In this document: piece by piece, positions 58,395 through 64,000 of the stretch
How the letters are laid out: each line of letters starts with the position of its first letter
Position numbering within the stretch: position 1 is the first letter of the stretch
Assembly: GCA_045650565.1 (NCBI GenBank)
Contig: JAZRRG010000042.1
Span: 1 to 64,000, forward strand
DNA length: 64,000 nt
Source of the DNA: SIG565 sp045650565
GTDB taxonomy: Bacteria; Bacillota; Clostridia; Oscillospirales; Acutalibacteraceae
Direction of reading: 5' to 3'
Made by a program: the position numbers and the translations under genes
Notes under the pieces: model-generated
What the model was told of the DNA's origin: nothing
Seen by the model: the letters and a program-made list of their open reading frames with translations, nothing else
Database searches by the model: none

Positions 58395-59203
58395 TAGGCA
58401 CGGTTTTTGATATCAAAGAAATGACGGTACACGACGGCCCCGGCAGTCGTGTTACCGTGTTCTTAAAGGGTTGTCCTTTGCGCTGTCTTTGGTGCCATAA
58501 CCCCGAGGGGTTGTCGGCAAAGCCGCAGCTAATGGTTAAGGAAAACCTTTGTGTGCACTGTGGACTTTGCAAAAAAGGTTGCGCTCATACAGAGTGTCAA
58601 CCTTTTGAGCGCTGTATACACGCATGTCCCAAGGGGCTTGTGTCGATTAGCGGCACACAAATGACCAGTGAAGAGTTAGCCGAGAGGTTAAATTCTTATG
58701 CAACGTTTTTAAACCGTGTCGGCGGCGGAGTGACATTTTCGGGTGGCGAGCCGCTACTTCAAGCCGACTTTGTTGCCGAAACGGCAAAGATGCTGCCTAA
58801 TATACATAAGGCGCTTCAAACCAGCGGCTATGCTGACAGTGAAAAGTTTAAAAAGGTTTTAGAAACGATGGACTATGTGCTTTTTGATTTAAAGCTGGCG
58901 GATGAAGCCGAGCACATAAAATATACAGGCGTTTCTAACAAGCAAATAATAGAAAACTATAAAATTTTAGAGAAAAGCGGCAAGGAGTTTGTCACCCGTG
59001 TTCCGCTTATCCCGGGAATTACCGACACAAAGGATAATTTATCTCGTATCGCTGCTATTGCGGGGGAAAACAAAGTGGAGATTATGCGTTATAACACAAT
59101 GGCGGGTGCGAAATATCGGTCGGTGGGATTAGAATTTTCCTTGCCCGACCTTAAATCCAACGAGGTGGATTTATCGGTCTTTAAAAACGCCGAAATGCTA
59201 TAA
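58391..59203 (+). CDS. Glycyl radical enzyme activating enzyme (radical SAM)
   Basis: This 270-residue radical SAM protein carries CPLRCLWCHNPEG (CxxxCxxC cluster), GGGVTFSGGEPLLQ, and an inserted ferredoxin-like region with CVHCGLCKKGC and a second Cys group (CQPFERCIHACP). The insert is typical of activases of dehydratase-type glycyl radical enzymes, not of PFL-AE, which supports the assignment of the upstream enzyme. It abstracts the Gly637 hydrogen using 5'-deoxyadenosyl radical. Translation is coupled through an ATGA overlap. Confidence 0.93.
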   Translation: MIGTVFDIKEMTVHDGPGSRVTVFLKGCPLRCLWCHNPEGLSAKPQLMVKENLCVHCGLCKKGCAHTECQPFERCIHACPKGLVSISGTQMTSEELAERLNSYATFLNRVGGGVTFSGGEPLLQADFVAETAKMLPNIHKALQTSGYADSEKFKKVLETMDYVLFDLKLADEAEHIKYTGVSNKQIIENYKILEKSGKEFVTRVPLIPGITDTKDNLSRIAAIAGENKVEIMRYNTMAGAKYRSVGLEFSLPDLKSNEVDLSVFKNAEML

Positions 59204-59261
59204 AAAATATTTTTTTATAAAAAAAACAATAATTTATAGCAATGTAAATAAAAAACGCTTT

Positions 59262-59300
59262 AAAACCGCAATATTACGATAATATTGCGGTTTTCTTTTT
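59262..59300 (+). terminator. Terminator of the glycyl radical enzyme operon
   Basis: AAAACCGCAATATTA and TAATATTGCGGTTTT form a 15-bp stem with loop CGA, followed by CTTTTT. The 58 bases between the activase stop and this hairpin are AT-rich with no feature seen. Confidence 0.9.
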
Positions 59301-59364
59301 GGCAAAAAACGGAATATATATTGTTTTAATTTAAAACAAACCACAATATTTTGTGTTTTGGGTG

Positions 59365-59393
59365 TTGACAAGCCGAATTTGTTGTGCTATACT
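59365..59393 (+). promoter_or_regulatory. Promoter of the nrdG-nrdD operon
   Basis: TTGACA (59365-59370) and TATACT (59388-59393) are 17 bases apart. No NrdR-box pair (ACACWATATWTTGTGT-like) was recognised by eye, although CCACAATATTTTGTGTTTTG at 59341-59360 resembles one half-site. Confidence 0.85.
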
Positions 59394-59430
59394 AATGGAG
59401 CACCGCAAAAAACGACAAAGAGAGAATTAA

Positions 59431-60117
59431 ATGAACATACAGGGTTTTCAAAAATTAACATTACTTGATTTTCCGGGCAAAACCGCCTGCACGGTGTTTA
59501 CGGGTGGTTGTAACCTTCGGTGTCCGTTTTGTCATAACGGCTCCTTGGTGACAAACCCTACCGAGCAGGAAAGCACTGAAAATGAGTGTTTAGAGTATTT
59601 AAAGAAGCGTGTCGGTATTATTGACGGTGTGTGTATCACGGGCGGCGAGCCGCTGCTCCAACCCGATTTGTTAGCGTTTATTAAGAAATGCAAGGAAATC
59701 GGCGTAGATATAAAACTTGATACCAACGGTGCAATGCCCGAAAAATTAGAAAAGGTAATAAAAAGCGGACTTGTTGATTATATAGCGATGGATATTAAAG
59801 CCGCACCTAACGGATATAAAAGGGCGGTAGGCGTTGATACCGATTTTGTTGAATTTTTAAAAAGTATGGAGATAATAAGAAATAGTGGAGTGCCCTATGA
59901 GTTTCGCACAACTGCGGTTAAGGGACTGCACAAACCCTCCGATTTCGAGGAAATCGCAAAGCTATTAAAAAAGGATGAAAAATATTTCATCCAAAAATTC
60001 ACAGATTCGGGCAATCTATTAAAGCCCGAAGGACTCGGCAGTTTTTCGGATACCGAAACCCAGCAAATCGTTGAAAATGTAAAAAAATATATCCCCGGTG
60101 TTGCCACAAGGGGATAA
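59431..60117 (+). CDS. nrdG: Anaerobic ribonucleoside-triphosphate reductase activating protein
   Basis: This 228-residue radical SAM protein starts MNIQGFQKLTLLDFPGK and has CNLRCPFCHNG (CxxxCxxC) and CITGGEPLLQ, the NrdG family pattern. It generates the glycyl radical on NrdD. No ferredoxin insert is present, unlike the activase at 58391. The order activase before reductase is reversed relative to E. coli. AAAGAGAG precedes the ATG. Confidence 0.92.
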   Translation: MNIQGFQKLTLLDFPGKTACTVFTGGCNLRCPFCHNGSLVTNPTEQESTENECLEYLKKRVGIIDGVCITGGEPLLQPDLLAFIKKCKEIGVDIKLDTNGAMPEKLEKVIKSGLVDYIAMDIKAAPNGYKRAVGVDTDFVEFLKSMEIIRNSGVPYEFRTTAVKGLHKPSDFEEIAKLLKKDEKYFIQKFTDSGNLLKPEGLGSFSDTETQQIVENVKKYIPGVATRG

Positions 60118-60136
60118 GATATAAGGGGTAAAAACT

Positions 60137-62509
60137 ATGTATAAGGTAATTAAGAGAGACGGCATACAGGTAGATTTTGAAATCTCCAAAATTTCCGATG
60201 CCATCAAAAAAGCTTTCGAAGCTTGCGAGCGCAACTACAACGATAATATTATTGACTTTTTGGCGCTCAAAGTAACCTCCGATTTTGAGCCGAAGGTACA
60301 AAGCGGTCTCGTAGCGGTTGAGGATATTCAGGATAGCGTTGAAACGGTGCTGGTACAAGCGGGCTATGCCGATGTTTCAAAGGCATACATCCTTTACCGT
60401 AGACAGCGTGAAAAATTGCGTAATATGAAGTCGACAATTCTCGATTACAAAGAGATTGTTAATCAGTACGTTAAGAATCTTGACTGGCGTGTTAAGGAAA
60501 ACTCTACCGTTACCTATTCGGTAGGCGGACTTATCTTAAATAACTCGGGTGCTATTACGGCTAACTATTGGCTTTCTGAAATTTATGATGATGAAATTGC
60601 AAAGGCACATAAAAATGCCGATATTCATATTCACGACCTTTCAATGCTCACCGGTTACTGCGCCGGTTGGTCTTTAAAACAACTTATAGAGGAGGGTCTT
60701 GGCGGTGTTGGCGGTAAGATTACATCAGCCCCCGCTAAGCACTTGGCAACCCTTTGTAACCAAATGGTTAACTTCTTAGGTATTATGCAAAACGAGTGGG
60801 CAGGCGCTCAGGCGTTCTCATCCTTTGATACCTATTTAGCCCCCTTCGTTAAGGCAGACAACCTAAGCTATGATGCAGTTAAGAAGTGCATTGAGTCCTT
60901 TATCTACGGTGTAAACACACCTTCTCGTTGGGGTACTCAGGCACCCTTTACAAACATAACTCTTGACTGGACAGTTCCGCACGACCTAGAGGATGAGTAT
61001 GCTATCGTTGGCGGTAAGCGTATGGACTTTAAATACGGCGACTGTAAGAAGGAAATGGATATGGTTAACCGTGCCTTTATCGAGATTATGATAGAGGGCG
61101 ACGCTAACGGTCGTGGTTTCCAGTATCCGATTCCGACCTATTCCATCACCAGGGACTTTGACTGGTCTGAGACCGAGAACAACAAGCTTCTCTTCGAGAT
61201 GACCTCAAAATACGGAACGCCCTACTTCTCAAACTATGTAAACTCTGATATGGAGCCGAGCGATGTACGTTCAATGTGCTGTCGCCTGCGTCTTGACCTT
61301 CGTGAGCTTCGCAAAAAGTCGGGCGGCTTCTTTGGTAGCGGCGAGAGCACCGGTTCAGTAGGTGTTGTTACCATAAATATGCCGAGAATCGCTTACTTGG
61401 CTGAGGATAAGGCAGACTTCTTCCGTCGCCTTGACCATATGCTTGATATTTCGGCTCGCTCACTTAAAATCAAGCGTACCATTATTACAAAGCTGCTTGA
61501 TGAGGGACTTTATCCCTACACCAAGCGTTATCTTGGAACCTTTAACAACCACTTCTCAACCATCGGTCTTGTTGGTATGAACGAAGCGGGTCTTAACGCT
61601 AAGTGGCTGCGCAGCGATATGACAACCAAGCAAACTCAGGAATTCACCAAGGAAGTACTCAACCATATGAGAGAGCGACTTTCCGATTATCAGGAAATGT
61701 ATGGCGACCTTTACAATTTGGAAGCCACTCCTGCTGAGTCTACATCCTTCCGTCTTGCTAAGCACGACCGCAAGCACTATCCCGATATCATTTGTGCATC
61801 TGATGCAGATACACCCTACTATACCAACTCTTCACATCTACCCGTTGGTTATACCGATGATATCTTTACAGCACTTGATGTTCAGGATGAGCTGCAAACA
61901 CTTTACACCTCGGGTACAGTATTCCACGCATTTATCGGTGAGAAATTGCCCGACTGGAAGGCAGCCGCTTCGATTATCCGCAAGATAGCTGAAAACTATC
62001 GCTTACCTTACTATACATTGTCTCCCACATACGCAGTATGTAAAGAGCATGGATATATTCCGGGTGAAACATACACTTGTCCTAAGTGCGGCAAGGAAAC
62101 CGAGGTTTATAGCCGTATTACAGGTTACTACCGTCCTGTTAAGAACTGGAACGACGGTAAAGCTCAGGAGTACCGTGAGCGCAAGACCTACGATATAGCA
62201 AATTCAGTACTCACACACGAGGGACCCAAAGATGACGGCTGTGAGTGTGAGGCAAAGCCGGCCGAGAACACCTTGGCTGACGGCATATATCTTTTTAAAA
62301 CGGCAACCTGTCCCAACTGCAAGATAGCCGAAGCTTTGCTTGATAAGGCAGGTATTACCTACAATAAGGTATTGGCGGAGCAAAATGTGGCGCTTACCGA
62401 GTCGCTCGGCATCAAACAGGCGCCCACATTGGTTAGAGTAGAAAACTCAAATGCCGAAAAATTCGCAACGGTGCCGAACATAAAGAAATTTATCAGCTCG
62501 GTTCAGTAA
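60137..62509 (+). CDS. nrdD: Anaerobic ribonucleoside-triphosphate reductase with fused C-terminal redoxin domain
   Basis: This 790-residue class III reductase begins with an ATP-cone (MYKVIKRDGIQVDFEISKI). Radical-site sequence RITGYYRPV has Gly663; CPKCG just before is half of the Zn site. DVRSMCCRLRLDLRELR is the likely active-site Cys region. After about residue 695 a glutaredoxin/thioredoxin-like domain follows: IYLFKTATCPNCKIAEALLDKAG (CPNC, 725-728) and KQAPTLVRVENS. Ordinary NrdD ends soon after the glycyl site. The fusion suggests a redoxin-reduced rather than formate-reduced enzyme. trxB lies directly downstream. Confidence 0.93.
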   Translation: MYKVIKRDGIQVDFEISKISDAIKKAFEACERNYNDNIIDFLALKVTSDFEPKVQSGLVAVEDIQDSVETVLVQAGYADVSKAYILYRRQREKLRNMKSTILDYKEIVNQYVKNLDWRVKENSTVTYSVGGLILNNSGAITANYWLSEIYDDEIAKAHKNADIHIHDLSMLTGYCAGWSLKQLIEEGLGGVGGKITSAPAKHLATLCNQMVNFLGIMQNEWAGAQAFSSFDTYLAPFVKADNLSYDAVKKCIESFIYGVNTPSRWGTQAPFTNITLDWTVPHDLEDEYAIVGGKRMDFKYGDCKKEMDMVNRAFIEIMIEGDANGRGFQYPIPTYSITRDFDWSETENNKLLFEMTSKYGTPYFSNYVNSDMEPSDVRSMCCRLRLDLRELRKKSGGFFGSGESTGSVGVVTINMPRIAYLAEDKADFFRRLDHMLDISARSLKIKRTIITKLLDEGLYPYTKRYLGTFNNHFSTIGLVGMNEAGLNAKWLRSDMTTKQTQEFTKEVLNHMRERLSDYQEMYGDLYNLEATPAESTSFRLAKHDRKHYPDIICASDADTPYYTNSSHLPVGYTDDIFTALDVQDELQTLYTSGTVFHAFIGEKLPDWKAAASIIRKIAENYRLPYYTLSPTYAVCKEHGYIPGETYTCPKCGKETEVYSRITGYYRPVKNWNDGKAQEYRERKTYDIANSVLTHEGPKDDGCECEAKPAENTLADGIYLFKTATCPNCKIAEALLDKAGITYNKVLAEQNVALTESLGIKQAPTLVRVENSNAEKFATVPNIKKFISSVQ

Positions 62510-62517
62510 ATGCATAA

Positions 62518-62548
62518 ATACGGGGCGGCAAAACCGCCCCGTATCTTT
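62518..62548 (+). terminator. Hairpin between nrdD and trxB
   Basis: ATACGGGGCGG and CCGCCCCGTAT pair around CAAAA, followed by CTTTT and then at once the trxB ribosome site. It may terminate part of the nrd transcript and allow read-through into trxB. Confidence 0.8.
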
Positions 62549-62561
62549 TGAGGTGAAAACA

Positions 62562-63473
62562 ATGTATGATATTATTGTAATAGGCGCAGGTCCTGCGGGA
62601 CTTACCGCCGCCATTTATGCCAAAAGAGCCAACAAGAATGTGCTCATTCTTGAAAAGAACGGCTTTGGCGGACAAATAACATCCTCACCAAAGGTTGAAA
62701 ATTATCCCGGCTTTGAGAGTGTCAGTGGCAGTGAGCTGGCCGACAGTATTGTGTCACAGGTATTAGCACAGGGTGCCGATGTCGAAATAGAAAAGGTAAT
62801 AGAAATAAAGGATAACAGCAAAACAAAAACCGTTGTAACCGAGGAGGGTAACGAGTATGAGTGCCTGTCGGTTATAATTGCGGGTGGAGCGAAACACCGC
62901 CATTTAGGACTGCCGAATGAAGAAAAGTTCATAGGTGAGGGCATATCCTTTTGTGCGGTTTGTGACGGTGCTTTTTATGATAATAAAACGGTAGCGCTGA
63001 TAGGCGGAGGAAACTCGGCACTGCAGGAGGCAATACTGTTGTGTGAGACCTGCAAAAAGGTTTATGTTGTTCAAAATCTTGATTACCTAACAGGAGAAGA
63101 ACGCCTACAGGAAATTTTGCGTAGTAGAGGAAATGCCGAAATTATAACGGGAGCCGTAGTATGTAGCTTATCAGACGGAGAGAAGCTATCCCACATTATA
63201 ATCAAGAAAACCGAGACGGGCGAGGAAATAAAGCTTGAAATTGACGGTATGTTTGTAGCAATCGGTCTTGAGCCCGAGAACGATAACTTTAAAAATGTAG
63301 CCGACCTTGATAAATTTGGTTATATTGATACAGATGAAACCTGTGCTACCAGAACACCCGGCGTGTTCGTAGCGGGTGACTGCCGTAAAAAAGCGGTTCG
63401 CCAGGTAGCAACCGCCGTAGCCGACGGTGCCGTAGCCGCAATATCGGCATGTAGATATATTGATGCATTATAA
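62562..63473 (+). CDS. trxB: Thioredoxin-disulfide reductase
   Basis: This 303-residue flavoprotein has the N-terminal FAD motif VIGAGPAGLTAA, the redox CAVC (FCAVCDGAFY), the NAD(P) motif LIGGGNSALQEA, and the closing FVAGDCRKKAVRQVATAVADGA. It reduces thioredoxin or glutaredoxin-like partners with NAD(P)H. Start at ATG 62562 follows GAGGTG; the GTG at 62553 lies inside that site. Because it adjoins an NrdD that carries its own redoxin domain, that domain is a plausible substrate. Confidence 0.94.
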   Translation: MYDIIVIGAGPAGLTAAIYAKRANKNVLILEKNGFGGQITSSPKVENYPGFESVSGSELADSIVSQVLAQGADVEIEKVIEIKDNSKTKTVVTEEGNEYECLSVIIAGGAKHRHLGLPNEEKFIGEGISFCAVCDGAFYDNKTVALIGGGNSALQEAILLCETCKKVYVVQNLDYLTGEERLQEILRSRGNAEIITGAVVCSLSDGEKLSHIIIKKTETGEEIKLEIDGMFVAIGLEPENDNFKNVADLDKFGYIDTDETCATRTPGVFVAGDCRKKAVRQVATAVADGAVAAISACRYIDAL

Positions 63474-63482
63474 AACATAAAA

Positions 63483-63510
63483 AACAACCTACCAAATTTG
63501 GTGGGTTGTT
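63483..63510. terminator. Hairpin after trxB
   Basis: AACAACCTACCAAA and TTTGGTGGGTTGTT form a 14-bp near-perfect inverted repeat (one wobble) followed by CTCTTAT, so the T-run is poor. Confidence 0.65.
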
Positions 63511-63535
63511 CTCTTATCTATATATAGAGTATAAT
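63506..63535 (+). promoter_or_regulatory. Possible promoter before the long hairpin
   Basis: TTGTTC (63506-63511) and TATAAT (63530-63535) are 18 bases apart. No ORF follows on this strand; only the long hairpin at 63567-63612 does. Confidence 0.35.
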
Positions 63536-63566
63536 GTAGTGAGTATCCTCGTTTGTAGTGACACTT

Positions 63567-63612
63567 AATATAAAGAACACCGCAGAAAAAATTCTGCGGT
63601 GTTCTTTATATT
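63567..63612. terminator. Perfect 21-bp hairpin between convergent genes
   Basis: Positions 63567-63587 pair without mismatch with 63592-63612 around an AAAA loop. The core is AAAGAACACCGCAGAA/TTCTGCGGTGTTCTTT. It lies at the end of a minus-strand gene and after trxB, so it probably terminates both. Confidence 0.85.
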
Positions 63613-63621
63613 GTAATATTT

Positions 63622-64000
63622 TTAATCCAATAGATAAATTCCCGTATCAAGTACGGCGAATTCGTAGCCGTCGTTTTTAATAAAGCGGTAAACGGGGGAA
63701 TCAAATTGGCGGTAAATTTCCGCCGCATAGGTATTAAGACTAACCTTTACAATGGTGTTGCTACCGCTGTTACAAACGTAAATATCATGGTCATCGACAA
63801 ATAAATCAACCGGCTTATCAAAGGGGGAAGCAGCGCCTCCGCCAATGCGTAGCTCCTCTTTCATAGTCATCAAGTTCATACGGGTCAGCACCGATGCCTC
63901 CTTAAAGCAGGTCCAAAGTGAGCGATTGCTCACAGCGATTCCGCTTGGTGGGTTACCACGGTAGGCAAGAGTACCACACCATACACATTCCCCGTCAACA
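63622..64000 (-). CDS. C-terminal part of a beta-propeller/NHL-like hypothetical protein (cut by window edge)
   Basis: The minus-strand frame is open from the right edge to its stop at 63622, giving about 125 residues; the start lies outside the window. A GTG at 63931 opens the frame locally, but matching residues (GECVWCGTLAYRGNPPSG) continue upstream, so it is not the true start. Repeats such as VDLFVDDHDIYVCNSGSNTIVKVSLN and YEFAVLDTGIYLLD look like propeller strands. No family was recognised. Confidence 0.7.
   Translation of the reverse strand, partial: VDGECVWCGTLAYRGNPPSGIAVSNRSLWTCFKEASVLTRMNLMTMKEELRIGGGAASPFDKPVDLFVDDHDIYVCNSGSNTIVKVSLNTYAAEIYRQFDSPVYRFIKNDGYEFAVLDTGIYLLD

Noticed and set aside
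59341..59360. Possible NrdR box upstream of nrdG
   Set aside because: Only one ACAATATTTTGTG-like element is seen, whereas NrdR sites come as two spaced boxes; not strong enough to list as a separate feature.

Overview
This window looks like a chromosomal segment from an anaerobic, low-to-moderate GC member of the Clostridia (Bacillota), probably a gut or rumen commensal. The evidence is strong AGGAGG-type ribosome binding sites, textbook TTGACA/TATAAT promoters, many short-loop intrinsic terminators, two glycyl radical enzymes with their radical-SAM activases, a class III ribonucleotide reductase, a V-type ATPase, a TAXI-TRAP importer, and several Firmicutes housekeeping families (YhaM, TrmK, RqcH, RsmE). 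No phage, plasmid or CRISPR locus is visible. The only mobile element trace is the tail of an IS3-family transposase at the left edge. All functions are inferred by reading the translations; no database search was possible.

Layout. 1-1.1 kb: IS3 tail and a ZIP metal transporter. 1.2-6.9 kb: a PIG-L deacetylase, a NagB-like protein with an altered active site and a TIM-barrel isomerase/epimerase, followed by a separately promoted TAXI-TRAP transporter. 7-11 kb: a small membrane protein, a HAD-IIA phosphatase, a minus-strand Cys-containing membrane protein and the minus-strand rRNA methyltransferases rsmE-rsmF. 11.2-12.7 kb: a first polysaccharide pair (phosphoglycosyl transferase and DUF4422 glycosyltransferase), then a decayed hexosamine-kinase pseudogene and tRNA-Thr(UGU). 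13.4-17 kb: a housekeeping operon (yhaM, DUF1858 protein, trmK, rqcH). 17-21 kb: a second polysaccharide module (chain-length modulator, BY-kinase, nucleotide-sugar dehydratase), running into pgeF and a membrane-anchored solute-binding protein. 22-24.4 kb: a polar amino-acid ABC importer. 24.4-26.6 kb: an SGNH-hydrolase lipoprotein and a convergent Ser-rich membrane protein.

26.8-41.7 kb is the most distinctive carbohydrate region. A 963-residue solute-binding protein with N-terminal carbohydrate-binding-like domains is followed by two permeases, a beta-propeller/TPR/YIP1-type membrane protein, a DUF5696 lipoprotein that resembles a glycoside hydrolase, a second permease pair, a second solute-binding lipoprotein, and a GH36 alpha-galactosidase with its own promoter. 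No dedicated ATPase is encoded there, so a shared MsmX-type ATPase elsewhere is likely. 41.7-49.1 kb is a V-type ATPase operon of the E-DUF2764-A-B-D-I-K layout known from Chlamydia, spirochaetes and Bacteroidetes. Its K subunit keeps the Na+-ligand residues, and a leader hairpin precedes the operon.

49.2-56.3 kb encodes a 2337-residue surface protein: three related N-terminal modules, four BspA-like leucine-rich repeat blocks, one membrane span and a cytoplasmic run of 35 aspartates. 56.4-59.2 kb is a short, divergent glycyl radical enzyme with its activase. 59.4-63.5 kb is nrdG, an nrdD with a fused glutaredoxin-like domain, and trxB, which together could form a self-contained redoxin-driven anaerobic dNTP pathway. 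The right edge cuts a minus-strand beta-propeller-like gene.

The best candidates for something undescribed are the dual ABC/propeller-YIP1/DUF5696 locus, the divergent glycyl radical enzyme, the poly-Asp surface protein, the NrdD-redoxin fusion beside trxB, and the NagB-like operon with a substituted catalytic Asp.
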